The notes beneath the pieces were generated by a model, which searched no databases, had not been told where the DNA came from, and saw only the letters and a program-made list of their open reading frames with translations. Shown one piece after another: positions 36,044 to 45,189 of a stretch of 64,000 bases of DNA. Both the position numbers and the translations under genes were made by a program. This DNA is from Eubacterium limosum (lineage in GTDB: Bacteria; Bacillota; Clostridia; Eubacteriales; Eubacteriaceae). Each line of letters opens with the position of its first letter. Position 1 is the stretch's first letter. The stretch lies in contig NZ_CP019962.1 in NCBI RefSeq assembly GCF_000807675.2, forward strand, positions 3,410,001-3,474,000, read 5' to 3'.

Positions 36044-36904
36044 GAAGGAAATAATATGATGGAGGTGAACAAATAGGAATTAGAAATACTAGAAAAACCA
36101 TATAAAAAAGAAAGCCGCTGCTGGAACAGCGGCGACAACTTAATATTTGTTTTAGCACACAGAAAAAACAAATACGCTATAGTTACATGTAATTATTATA
36201 TAGCGTATGTATAAATCTGTCAATAGTGTGCAAGCCGATTTTAAGAAAATCGGCTTGCACCGGGCATTTATGTGTGGTAAACCCGGGTTCCAGAGCAATG
36301 CTGTTGCCGGGATAAAAAGAACAGCCATCGGGGTTTGGCAAGCCCATGCAGAGAATTGCCCGTCACTCAGTCCGTACATTGGTTTTCTCTTTTTTTATGT
36401 ACGTATCATCTTTTGACATGAGTTTTCTTTTAAACAAAGAATGACGTAGGAGAATGCATCCAAATCTGAAATGATTCAAAAGCATGGGCGGGATCTCTTG
36501 TGGGTTGCTGATGTGGAGGAAAGAAGGAGAGATACTTTCTGTTGAAGCAAAGCGGGTGTTTGATTTAAGAAAACATAGAATGTCGAAATACTTTACCTAA
36601 ATAACACGAAAAAAATATAGAATTACTTATATATATCGCTGATTAGCACAGTAATATAAGTATAATTTTTTCGTGATATTTAGGGGGGGTTTTTGACGAA
36701 GGAAAAAAACACTGTTGGGATGATCTGATTGGAGAAATTTGAGTGAAACGAAAATTTCATCCTATATGCTTTTGTATATATATGCATAATATACAGAGAT
36801 TTTTACGAACTTTAAACCTGAAAAAAAACCACTGAAAAGCTTTTACAGAGGGTGTTGATAGGATATAATGAAAGAAAAAGAGGAAAAAGCTGTGAGGGAG
36901 AAGA
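36044..36904. other. Non-coding scar region with three large palindromes
   Basis: No convincing gene. It contains GCCGCTG/CAGCGGC (36114-36133) with a T-rich flank on the minus strand, ATACGCTATA/TATAGCGTAT (36172-36208), and a perfect 15-bp stem with a 3-base loop (36228-36260). A 22-bp near-perfect inverted repeat with a second nested one spans 36598-36682. Short open frames on both strands around 36150-36416 lack ribosome sites. Confidence 0.4.
36598..36682. repeat. Long nested inverted repeat
   Basis: The outer arms 36598-36619 and 36661-36682 match at about 20 of 22 positions. The inner arms ACTTATAT and ATATAAGT (36625-36632 with 36654-36661) are perfect. The structure is AT-rich and is followed by a G7 tract. 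Confidence 0.6.
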
Positions 36905-37180
36905 GTGAATGAATACACATTGAGGCCCTATCAAAAAAAATACATTGAAGCGTTACCAGAAGAAGATGCGGTTTTAGTCCGTATGGCGAAAGGGCTGGGA
37001 AAGACCGTTATGTTTTCACAAATTCCCCGCCGTGGAAGGATGCTGATACTTTCGCATCGAAAGGAACTGGTGCATCAACCTCAAAAGTATTTTGAGTGTT
37101 CTTTTGAAATTGAACAGGGCCCGGAACACAGTCAAAGTGAGAAAGTTTTACCTCCAAAGAAGCAGCAGATCAGGCGTTGA
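36905..37180 (+). pseudogene. N-terminal fragment of a DEAD/DEAH-box helicase
   Basis: Ninety-one codons encode the start of a superfamily II helicase: LRPYQKKYIEAL (Q-motif-like), Walker A AKGLGKT, then RMLILSHRKELVHQPQKYFE (motif Ia). The frame is lost after EHSQSEK, well before the DEAD box, whereas intact proteins have several hundred further residues. The site GAGGGAGAAG is still present. A second degraded stretch follows (37181-37375) in which short peptide fragments are interrupted by stops. Confidence 0.7.
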
Positions 37181-37375
37181 AAAAGTATCGCGTTAATAAA
37201 AGAACTACACGTCAAGTTCATATGGATAACACAGACTTTTTGTGGAAATAAAATATTTAGAAGAATATGAGAAGAATATTCCAATAAACAAGCTGGAAAA
37301 AGCGATAGATTGATGACCCATATTGGAGAGATTGAAACGATAAGAGTATTTGAAACAGATGATGGTTCCACATAA
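37181..37375 (+). pseudogene. Degraded coding remnant
   Basis: Fragments such as VEIKYLEEYEKNIPINKLEKAID and THIGEIETIRVFETDDGST lie in different frames with stops between them. They read like natural protein broken by small deletions. Family not recognised. Confidence 0.35.
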
Positions 37376-37405
37376 TATATGGAAAAATAATAAATAAAAA
37401 AATAT

Positions 37406-37447
37406 AAGGACATTCTTTAAATTTTCAATATTTTAAAGAATGTCCTT
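37406..37447 (-). terminator. Intrinsic terminator of the kinase operon
   Basis: A 16-bp perfect stem (AAGGACATTCTTTAAA and its complement) with a T-rich minus-strand flank, just beyond the end of the minus-strand FGGY kinase gene. Confidence 0.85.
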
Positions 37448-37492
37448 GACCATAAAGCGGTCCATAGGGAATATAATTATATTTTTTGAATT

Positions 37493-39016
37493 TTATTCTT
37501 GTACAATCGCTTCAAAAAGATCTACGCAGTCACTTTGCATTTCTTTATAAATGGCGTAACCTTTATCATAAATCGATTGATTATTTGGGTTTGGTTCATA
37601 CCGTTCAACTACTTCTACCATATTATCAGCAGCTTCTTCTACGCTTTCAAATAATCCAATAGCTTTACCGGCTAAAATTGCAGCACCTAAACAAGCCGCT
37701 TCTTTGCTGTTCGTGATGCAAATAGGTTTCTGAAGAATATCAGCTTTAATTTGGTTCCATACAGAACTCTTGGATCCGCCGCCAAAGGCACGAATTTCTT
37801 CCACTTCGATTCCCATTGCAGAGAGCGCCTCGATATTTCTACGGACAAGATAACCCAAGGATTCCATAATCGCGCGGATAAAGTGTCCTTTTTTATGTAT
37901 CATTGTAAGTCCAAGGAAAATTCCCGTTGCGTGGGGATTCACATCGGGCGCAAGAGAGCCACTTAAATGCGGCAGAAAGCTTAACCCTTCTGCTCCTGGG
38001 GGTGTTTGCGCCGCCTGTTTTGTCATCAGATCGTAACTGTCTTCTTTGAGCATTTTTGCACAGGCCATTTCAAGCTGACAAAAATTATCACGATACCAAC
38101 GCAGGCATATTCCTCCTGAAGTAAAAGTATGCATCATATATGTATCTTTGACTGGATAATAATGGATTGGCATCTGGCGGTTATCGTCATAAATGATTTT
38201 ATTGGTTGGCACACATACTGCCAGAGTAGATCCGATACTTTCCGAAAACATACCAGGACGAACTGCACCAACGCCTACAGCACCAATGGCGTTGTCCATA
38301 GCACCAGTACAAACTTTTACGTTGGAATTCAAACCTAGCCTTTCGGCCATTTCTGGTAAGATAGTACCTGCTACTTCACCTGGTTCTAAGATTTCAGGAA
38401 AGTTTTCTTCTGTCATGCCCAACTCATCCAACATTGGCTGCCAATATTTTTTTGTAGTGATGTCCCAGTATAATGTAGAGCTGAGCATTGAACAATCTGA
38501 TACATAGCGGCCTGTTAGATGATGGATTATGAAATCCTCAATCAGAAGAATTTTCTTTGTTTTAGCAAAGACGTCCGGTTCATTTTCTTTTACCCACAGT
38601 GCTTTCGTGATTGGCCAATTTGCTCCCCAACTTACTTGCCCGGTATGTTTATAGCAAAGTTCATTACCATATTTTTGTGTTAAATATTCGGATTGTTTAA
38701 CTGCACGGTTATCCATCCAACTAATAGAGTTGCGCAACGGATTACAGTTTCCATCTACAAAGAACATTGTTTCACTTTGTAAGGAAAAGCCAATTGCGGT
38801 CACTTCATTTAAATTCACTCCCTGTTCTTCAAGCTGTTTAAACCCTTTTTCAATGGCAGCCATATAGATGGTTGGGTCTGATTCTACGAAATAACTCTGT
38901 GGTGTATAAAGCTGGTACTCTATTGTTGCGTTACCTTGTATTTTACCTTTTGTATCAAAAATGGCAATTTTCATGGCAGTAGTGCCAAGGTCAATGCCTG
39001 CAATCAACGGATTCAT
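37493..39016 (-). CDS. FGGY-family carbohydrate kinase (first of two)
   Basis: A 507-residue sugar/polyol kinase of the FGGY family (XylB/GntK-like). The phosphate-1 loop is GIDLGTTAMKIAIFD at the N-terminus, the phosphate-2 region is ESIGSTLAVC, and the adenosine site is AFGGGSKSSVWNQIKADIL with EAACLGAAILAG. It phosphorylates a polyol or ketose with ATP. It is the last gene of the operon TIM-barrel enzyme, EutH-like permease, propeller-like protein, kinase. A second, quite different FGGY kinase is encoded at 47983. The substrate is not known. Confidence 0.85.
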   Translation of the reverse strand: MNPLIAGIDLGTTAMKIAIFDTKGKIQGNATIEYQLYTPQSYFVESDPTIYMAAIEKGFKQLEEQGVNLNEVTAIGFSLQSETMFFVDGNCNPLRNSISWMDNRAVKQSEYLTQKYGNELCYKHTGQVSWGANWPITKALWVKENEPDVFAKTKKILLIEDFIIHHLTGRYVSDCSMLSSTLYWDITTKKYWQPMLDELGMTEENFPEILEPGEVAGTILPEMAERLGLNSNVKVCTGAMDNAIGAVGVGAVRPGMFSESIGSTLAVCVPTNKIIYDDNRQMPIHYYPVKDTYMMHTFTSGGICLRWYRDNFCQLEMACAKMLKEDSYDLMTKQAAQTPPGAEGLSFLPHLSGSLAPDVNPHATGIFLGLTMIHKKGHFIRAIMESLGYLVRRNIEALSAMGIEVEEIRAFGGGSKSSVWNQIKADILQKPICITNSKEAACLGAAILAGKAIGLFESVEEAADNMVEVVERYEPNPNNQSIYDKGYAIYKEMQSDCVDLFEAIVQE

Positions 39017-39025
39017 ATATACCTC

Positions 39026-40048
39026 CTAATTTGAATCTGCATCATCGAATAATTGATACCATTCTTCGTTATCTAACGATGTGGCCCAAGTTGCACCATT
39101 TTCTTCTGTTACAAAAAGATGATTTTCTGCTATATCTATAATGCTTTCCTGAGAAAAGAAGCGATCTTCAAAAATATGTGCACTTGAACCATCGCTTTGA
39201 CACCAAGCGGCCTGTATACGCCTATCTGAATTCGATATAAGCAACCCAACTTTCCCATTGGCAGCGTTATAATTCGTAACAGACGAAAAGGGAAGAGCAG
39301 TATCTTCGGTTGAATTACAGAACCGTCGATATACAACACCATCTGCTTTTGATAAATAAAACATATAATCGCCATTCAGACTAATATTTTGTGCGGATTC
39401 TGGCAAGGTATGCTCTAAATTGTTTTGTGATATGAGATTATACCAGCGGTAGTGCCCGTTGGAAAGCTGCATGAGTAGATTGCCGTCACTGGCCCAAAAA
39501 TTCTCTATTGTATCTTGGAAGAGCATTTCTTCGTAGGCTCCTGTGATACTGCAACGAAAGAGATGACGCTCTCCGTGATGTTCTTTTAGTGAATAAAGAT
39601 AATTTCCCATTGGTTCAAACTTTATACAATTTTCTACCGTTGTTCTAAGTTGCTGTGGCGTGTTGACCACGGCACGATACACATTTTTTCCGTCAAACAT
39701 ATAAAAATATCCTGAGTATTCTGAAAAATAACAAATAGTTTCATTACTCTTTTCAGCAATACTGCATGCCTCCACACAGGTGCCCGTCGCCAGATCCTGT
39801 GCTTTCAGTTCGGAACCAAAATTTTTGATGACAATTTTATCCCTTTCAAGTATATGATTGGAGGATGGGTGGTATTTTTTTCCATAAGAGAGATTATCTT
39901 CCGTATCGGTTGGACTTTTTACTGTTTTACCAAGCTCTGTCAGATCAATTGTTCCCTTAAGGAGAAAGAACAGGACGATGGCAGCAATAAAAACTCCCAA
40001 TAAAAGCAGAATATATTTTTTATTCGATAATGTAGAATTCCTTTTCAT
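39026..40048 (-). CDS. Membrane-anchored protein, possible DUF5050-like beta-propeller
   Basis: A 340-residue protein with one N-terminal membrane helix (residues about 12-30) and an external domain. The domain has repeated YFYMFDGKNVYRA, NYLYSLKEHHGERHLFRCS, GDYMFYLSKADGVVYRR and NHLFVTEENG units, the spacing of beta-propeller blades (DUF5050-like). No enzyme motif was seen. It is encoded between a permease and a kinase, so it may be an outside sensor or binding partner for the same substrate. It could also be an unrelated insertion. Function unknown. Confidence 0.5.
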   Translation of the reverse strand: MKRNSTLSNKKYILLLLGVFIAAIVLFFLLKGTIDLTELGKTVKSPTDTEDNLSYGKKYHPSSNHILERDKIVIKNFGSELKAQDLATGTCVEACSIAEKSNETICYFSEYSGYFYMFDGKNVYRAVVNTPQQLRTTVENCIKFEPMGNYLYSLKEHHGERHLFRCSITGAYEEMLFQDTIENFWASDGNLLMQLSNGHYRWYNLISQNNLEHTLPESAQNISLNGDYMFYLSKADGVVYRRFCNSTEDTALPFSSVTNYNAANGKVGLLISNSDRRIQAAWCQSDGSSAHIFEDRFFSQESIIDIAENHLFVTEENGATWATSLDNEEWYQLFDDADSN

Positions 40049-40086
40049 TTAATATCGTTTACCTTTTATAATAATAAATTATTTTT

Positions 40087-41193
40087 TCAAATGGTTGCTT
40101 CGGGAATATCCTCCAACTGTTTTTTATCTAAATTCATAAAGAAAATCGCTGAAAGTACACAAAGAACACCACCAAAAAGTTTTGCGGCCACCATCGCTGC
40201 AATTAAATCGGGTTCTACACCTGCGCAAAAGCCTAGATGATCGCCGAGTGCAAAGGCTGCACAACAAGCAAAAGCAATATTAATGACCTTACCTTTATTA
40301 TCCATATCTTTTAGCATACTATATGCAGGAATTGAGTTGGCACAGCAGGCAATCAGTCCTGCTACGGCAACATCGTTAATACCGATCATCGCACCGAGTT
40401 TACCGAGCGGTTTGCCTAAGACTTTTGTTAAGACTTTAACCAGTGGATAAGCACCGGCCAGCATCATGGCAATTGATCCGATAACGCCCCATACTTCAGA
40501 TAATGGACGTAATTCAATCAGGTGAATTGGAGTCAGTTCTTGTACAATTGCTAAACCGAGGAAAAAGCTTAGGTATGCAATCATAAATTTTGCGAAAATA
40601 TTAAAACCTTTGATCATGCCTGTCGGAATAAATTTTAGTCCTAACGCAATCAAAACTGCAAAGATCAGCACAGGTACCATGTTGATCAATACCATCCCTA
40701 TATCAAAGCCAGCAACTAAGCCACCGACTATACATGCGAAAGGAATACAGACAATTCCAGACATAGTTCCAATAGCTAGAAAACGTTTATCACTTGGTTG
40801 CATAATTCCAAGACAAACGGGAATTCCAAAAGCGATCGTTGGTCCCATCATTGATGCCAAAATGATGGCTGAAAAGTTCGCAATGTCAGCGTTGTTTGGT
40901 TGAATGGCATGAGCTAATGCATATCCTCCGGTATCAATAGAGAGAATTAGTGATCCCGCCATGCTTGGGTCAGCTCCGATCGCTGAAAACAGAGCCCCAA
41001 CAGTTGGTGTGAGCACAGCGCCAATTAAGTCTACTGTAACCATGATCCCAGCCATTCCAAGAGTCAGAGCACCCATGGCGTTGAAGCCTTCTTCGAATTC
41101 CTGACCAAGACCGAGTCTGTTCCCAAACATCCGATCAATGGCAGCAACCGCCATGAAGATGACCATAATATAAACAATTATTTGACTAATCAT
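40087..41193 (-). CDS. EutH-family permease
   Basis: A 368-residue membrane protein with about ten helices, matching ethanolamine permease EutH: FEEGFNAMGALTLGMAGIM, SIDTGGYALA, GMIGINDVAVAGLIACCANSIPAYSML-type segment and FALGDHLGFCAGV. EutH imports ethanolamine in other bacteria. No ethanolamine ammonia-lyase or microcompartment genes are present here and the neighbours are polyol-type enzymes. It may therefore carry another small hydroxylated compound, which is inference. Confidence 0.85.
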   Translation of the reverse strand: MISQIIVYIMVIFMAVAAIDRMFGNRLGLGQEFEEGFNAMGALTLGMAGIMVTVDLIGAVLTPTVGALFSAIGADPSMAGSLILSIDTGGYALAHAIQPNNADIANFSAIILASMMGPTIAFGIPVCLGIMQPSDKRFLAIGTMSGIVCIPFACIVGGLVAGFDIGMVLINMVPVLIFAVLIALGLKFIPTGMIKGFNIFAKFMIAYLSFFLGLAIVQELTPIHLIELRPLSEVWGVIGSIAMMLAGAYPLVKVLTKVLGKPLGKLGAMIGINDVAVAGLIACCANSIPAYSMLKDMDNKGKVINIAFACCAAFALGDHLGFCAGVEPDLIAAMVAAKLFGGVLCVLSAIFFMNLDKKQLEDIPEATI

Positions 41194-41259
41194 ATTACCC
41201 TCCTATTTTAAGGGCTGCCGCTTGATGGCTTTTGACAGCGCGGCAGCCTGTATCCTTAT

Positions 41260-41937
41260 TTATTTTTTATCCATATAATCGGCAACTGCCTGTAAGTTTT
41301 CTTTAAAACTCCCATCTGGCACAAAGTTCTTTGTAAACAAAGCGCTACCCATTGTAAAGCCCCAAGGGCCAATATCAAACATGGTATCAATACGTTCGTA
41401 ATTGGAAATACTTCCTGCAACAGCAACCTGTGCGTCAATCGCTGCACAGAAATCCCTGGCAAGTTTTTCGCCATCGATAACATGACGATAAGCTAAAATA
41501 TCAAAAGCGGTGATACCTTTTGCCATCAAATCCTTGGCATTTTGGATGATTTCCTCGTTAGTTCCTTCTAGGATGCTAGGAGAACCAGAAACTTTTCCAA
41601 CAAATGGACTATACGTCATATTATGTTCATTCAGGTATTTGTGCACGGACTCATAGTAAACAGTTCCCATTAGGGTATCAAATCCGCAGTCAATACAAGT
41701 TTTTGCAGCTTCCAAGCATGAAGCTTCGTCATAGGTAACAACTTCAAGATATGTTGTTTTTCCAGCTTTCTTCATTGCTTGTACGATTCGTTTCATTTCA
41801 TCTTTAGGGAGTCCGACATTTTTAAAACCCCAGTGCTGTACGCTATCAATGTCCTTACATGATTCGAAGATATCGTAAGCGTCCTTTACGGTTACATCAT
41901 TATGTGTCAGCATTACAATTAAATTTGGTTTTGCCAT
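41260..41937 (-). CDS. TIM-barrel protein, possible sugar-phosphate isomerase or aldolase
   Basis: A 225-residue protein with the length and beta/alpha periodicity of a HisA/ribulose-phosphate-epimerase-like TIM barrel. It has strands LIVMLTHND, TYLEVVTYDE, TLMGTVYYES, FVGKVSG, AFDILAYR, QVAVAGSIS and GFTMGSALF. The last two resemble a phosphate-binding site. It is the first gene of an operon with permease and kinase, consistent with isomerisation or cleavage of the phosphorylated substrate. ATG 41937 has an AGAGAGA site; the open frame extends to 42000. The exact reaction was not recognised. Confidence 0.55.
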   Translation of the reverse strand: MAKPNLIVMLTHNDVTVKDAYDIFESCKDIDSVQHWGFKNVGLPKDEMKRIVQAMKKAGKTTYLEVVTYDEASCLEAAKTCIDCGFDTLMGTVYYESVHKYLNEHNMTYSPFVGKVSGSPSILEGTNEEIIQNAKDLMAKGITAFDILAYRHVIDGEKLARDFCAAIDAQVAVAGSISNYERIDTMFDIGPWGFTMGSALFTKNFVPDGSFKENLQAVADYMDKK

Positions 41938-41996
41938 TTTAGTATCTCTCTTTCTGCGGGCTAAGCCGCGGTGCATTTTTATTAAAATCTCAAAAC

Positions 41997-42421
41997 CCAA
42001 ACAGACATCAGCAGACGATTTCTTCTGAGCAAATAGGAAACTCGCCCGCTACAAAAAATATACATAAATTTTTCACACCCGTCAAACAGTCAAATTGTCC
42101 TGAATCGGTCGTGCTGGAAAAAAATTTGTATGAATCGCTCACACTAATAGGATAATTTCTCGTTTTGATTAAAAAATGAAAATATATCCGGTTGAAATTA
42201 AAAAAATCCTTTGGTTTTAACATCATGATTTTTTAAGATTTCTTCAATTTTCTTTTATGTAATAACGGTTGCCTAAAGTGATTTATATTTTTCCATTTTT
42301 ACCAAAACGATAAGAATAAGCTCTTTATGAGCGTTTCCATCTGAATCGTGACGTATTTGGATGGGGATCTTCCTTGACGCTTTAAGGGGACTCCGATATG
42401 ATGAAATCAACCAAACAGACA
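41997..42421. promoter_or_regulatory. Divergent promoter region with DeoR-type operator candidates
   Basis: Minus strand: TTGACG (42085-42080), 17-base spacer, TATATT (42062-42057). Plus strand: TTGACG (42374-42379), 17-base spacer, TATGAT (42397-42402). The 11-mer CCAAACAGACA occurs at 41997-42007 and 42411-42421, downstream of each start. A variant CAAACAGTCA (42083-42092) overlaps the minus-strand -35. The same 11-mer lies downstream of the third promoter of the locus (50369-50379). Confidence 0.7.
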
Positions 42422-42452
42422 AATCTCAAGATTAAGAAGGAGGCACATATTC

Positions 42453-43940
42453 ATGTGGGATGCAGTTATAATCGGAGCGGGAATTAGTGGATGCTCTGTT
42501 GCAAGAGAACTTGCCAGATATGATCTGAAAGTTCTGGTTTTAGAGAAAGGGCATGATCTATGCGCTGGCACAACCCGTGGAAATTCTGCGACTGTTCATG
42601 CTGGATATGATCCTGATCCTGGATCCAATAAAGCGATTTATAATGTACAAGGCAGTCGTATGTATCAAAAACTTTGTGAAGAACTCGATGTTCCTTATGT
42701 TCAAAATGGTATGATCGTTTTTGCAACTAACGATGAGCAAATGGAGGAAGTAAGGCGGCTTTACAAAGTGGGATGTCAAAATGGCGTAAAAACAGAAATA
42801 TGCGATAGAAAGCGCGTTTTGGAAATTGAACCGGATATGGGGGAAGGCGTTATTGGAGGTCTTTGGGTTCCAGAAAGTGCGATGGTTTGTCCCTACAATC
42901 TGGTATTCGCGATGGCTGAAAATGCCGCTAGAAATGGTGTGGTTTTTAAAACAGGTTGTGCAGCTCTGAAAGTAAAAATGAGTGATGACGTCTGGGTTGT
43001 TACAACTTCTGAGGGTGAAGAACGAACTCGCTACATTTTTAATTGTGCAGGTACACATGCAGATAAATTTAATAATATGGTATCAAGAGATACGTTCAAG
43101 ATTATTCCACGTGAGGGACAACATCTAATCTTAGATCGCGATCTTTCGCAATACACTAAAACAACCATTTGTCAGACTCCGGAAAAACTTACAACTGGTG
43201 GGCATACCAAAGGCATGGGATTGATGCCTTCCGTGGATGGCACAATTATCCTTGGCTGTAATGCTGATGATGTGGAGGATCCTGATTTTTCTGATAATAC
43301 TAAAGAAGGGATGGACAAAATTCTCAATTATTTTGAAAAAAAATGGCAATATCTTCCAATTAGCAAGCATGTTTCAAAATTTCCTCGAGATGCTGTGATC
43401 ACAGCTTACGGCGGGAGTCGTGCACACCCTGACCGTGATGACTTTATTTTGGGCGAACCGGAGGATGCGTTGAATTTTATCAATTTGGCTGGAATTGAAT
43501 CGCCCGGTGTAACGGCGGCTCCTGCGATAGCGATTGATATGGTTAAAATACTGGTTGAACGTGAACAGCCTCCTGTAAATCCAAATTATAAAATCGGCCG
43601 TGAGGTCAAAAAAACTTTTCGTACCATGAACGTAGAAGAGCGGAAAAAAGCCATAGCTAAAGATCCTGATTACGCGCGTATCGTCTGTCGATGTGAACAG
43701 ATCACCGAAGCGGAAATTCGTGATGCAATCCGACGTCCGGTAGGGGCACGTAGTATTGGAGCTGTAAAAATGCGGGTACGCTCCGGAATGGGACGATGTC
43801 AAGGTGGATTTTGTAGCCCCCGGGTTATGGAGATCCTTTGTGAGGAATTGGGAAAAACACCTTTGGAAATCACCCAGTCAGGTGGCAATTCTTATATTTT
43901 AATGGAAAAAGCATGTATGAAAAACGGAGGAAATGTCTGA
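42453..43940 (+). CDS. GlpA-like FAD-dependent dehydrogenase with BFD [2Fe-2S] domain
   Basis: A 495-residue flavoprotein of the DAO/glycerol-3-phosphate dehydrogenase family. The FAD-binding fingerprint VIIGAGISGCSVARELA is at the N-terminus. A bacterioferritin-associated-ferredoxin-like [2Fe-2S] domain is at the C-terminus (CRCEQ near residue 410, GMGRCQGGFC). It oxidises a polyol phosphate and passes electrons to an acceptor chain. It is followed by a second flavoprotein and a DUF1667 protein. This trio occurs beside glycerol kinase in other Clostridia and replaces GlpBC. Site AAGGAGG. Confidence 0.85.
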   Translation: MWDAVIIGAGISGCSVARELARYDLKVLVLEKGHDLCAGTTRGNSATVHAGYDPDPGSNKAIYNVQGSRMYQKLCEELDVPYVQNGMIVFATNDEQMEEVRRLYKVGCQNGVKTEICDRKRVLEIEPDMGEGVIGGLWVPESAMVCPYNLVFAMAENAARNGVVFKTGCAALKVKMSDDVWVVTTSEGEERTRYIFNCAGTHADKFNNMVSRDTFKIIPREGQHLILDRDLSQYTKTTICQTPEKLTTGGHTKGMGLMPSVDGTIILGCNADDVEDPDFSDNTKEGMDKILNYFEKKWQYLPISKHVSKFPRDAVITAYGGSRAHPDRDDFILGEPEDALNFINLAGIESPGVTAAPAIAIDMVKILVEREQPPVNPNYKIGREVKKTFRTMNVEERKKAIAKDPDYARIVCRCEQITEAEIRDAIRRPVGARSIGAVKMRVRSGMGRCQGGFCSPRVMEILCEELGKTPLEITQSGGNSYILMEKACMKNGGNV

Positions 43941-43942
43941 TC

Positions 43943-45187
43943 ATGAAAAAAGATCTAGTAATTATTGGTGGAGGTGCCGCAGGCCTTTCAGCAGCCGTGG
44001 AAGCTAAAGAGCAGGGAATTCGAGATATCCTTGTTCTTGAACGTAGTCCCTATCTCGGAGGGATTTTGAGACAGTGTATCCATAATGGATTTGGCGTTCA
44101 CAAGTATAAAGAGGATTTGACGGGTGTTGAGTTTGCCTATAGAATTTCGTCGGAGGCACTTAATGCCGACGTTGAGTGTCTTACAAACACTTTTGCTTTA
44201 AATATTTCTCATCAAAAAGTTATCAGTGTCATTCATCCAGAAAAAGGACTTTTTGAGATTCAGGCCAAAGCGATTATTCTTGCCATGGGATGTAGGGAAC
44301 GTTCCCGAGGCGCCCTAATGATCCCAGGAAAACGTATTGCCGGTATTATCACGGCGGGGACGGCCCAACATTATTTAAATATAGATGGTTATCTTCCAGG
44401 GAAAAATATTGTTATTCTAGGATCTGGTGATATTGGGCTTATCATGGCGAGACAGTTTGTTATGGAAGGAGCCCGTGTAGAACATGTTGTAGAAATTATG
44501 CCTTATTCTGGAGGTTTAGCAAGAAATATTTCCCAATGTCTAGAGGATTTTGACATTCCGATTAGTTATAATAGTACCATTGTTGACATTCAAGGAAAAG
44601 GGCGTGTGGAACAGGTGACTATCGCTAAAGTGGATGAAAATCGCTGTCCAATTCCAGGTACAGAGTTTGAACGCCCCTGTGATACACTTTTGATTTCAGC
44701 TGGCTTGATTCCAGAAAATGAGTTAACTAGAGCTGCCGGTATTGAATTATCCGAAACGACTAAAGGTGCAGTTGTTGATGATAATCTGATGAGCTCTCTT
44801 GAGGGAGTCTTTTCATGTGGAAATGTGCTCCATGTACATGATTTAGTAGATTTTGTGAGCATGGAAGGGACAAAAGCAGGCAGAAATGCTGCGCGTTATC
44901 TGAAAATGGGGGCGGTTGAAAACAAAGCTGTTTCTGTAAAGGATGGATTTGGTGTCAATGGTGTCGTTCCACAAAAGATTCTTTTTGATGGCGATGATGA
45001 GGTAGAGTTTATGTTTCGACCAAAGAATAAGTATAAAAACTGCAAAATATGTATTGATGTAGATGGGAACTGTATTAAGGAGATGAAAAAAATGGTGGTG
45101 ACGCCTGGAGAAATGTGCTCATTTAGGGTTGAACGCACTTTGCTTAATCAGGCAGAACAAGATATTACGGTTCGGTTGGAGGTATGA
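43943..45187 (+). CDS. NAD(P)/FAD-dependent oxidoreductase
   Basis: A 414-residue two-dinucleotide-domain flavoprotein. It has VIIGGGAAGLSAAVEAK for FAD, VILGSGDIGLIMARQF for NAD(P), and the late FAD motif GVFSCGNVLHVHD. It is the electron-transfer partner of the GlpA-like subunit. The ATG at 43943 follows the previous stop by two bases with the site ACGGAGGAA; an in-frame ATG at 43913 lies inside the upstream gene. Confidence 0.85.
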   Translation: MKKDLVIIGGGAAGLSAAVEAKEQGIRDILVLERSPYLGGILRQCIHNGFGVHKYKEDLTGVEFAYRISSEALNADVECLTNTFALNISHQKVISVIHPEKGLFEIQAKAIILAMGCRERSRGALMIPGKRIAGIITAGTAQHYLNIDGYLPGKNIVILGSGDIGLIMARQFVMEGARVEHVVEIMPYSGGLARNISQCLEDFDIPISYNSTIVDIQGKGRVEQVTIAKVDENRCPIPGTEFERPCDTLLISAGLIPENELTRAAGIELSETTKGAVVDDNLMSSLEGVFSCGNVLHVHDLVDFVSMEGTKAGRNAARYLKMGAVENKAVSVKDGFGVNGVVPQKILFDGDDEVEFMFRPKNKYKNCKICIDVDGNCIKEMKKMVVTPGEMCSFRVERTLLNQAEQDITVRLEV

Positions 45188-45189
45188 AA

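Noticed and set aside
36152-36416. Two overlapping open frames of 75 and 69 codons on opposite strands
   Set aside because: No ribosome site on either strand, no recognisable family, and both run through the large hairpin at 36228-36260.
40087-41193. Ethanolamine utilisation (eut) operon
   Set aside because: Only a EutH-like permease is present. Ammonia-lyase, microcompartment shell and EutA/EutJ genes are absent, and neighbours are kinases and polyol-phosphate dehydrogenases.
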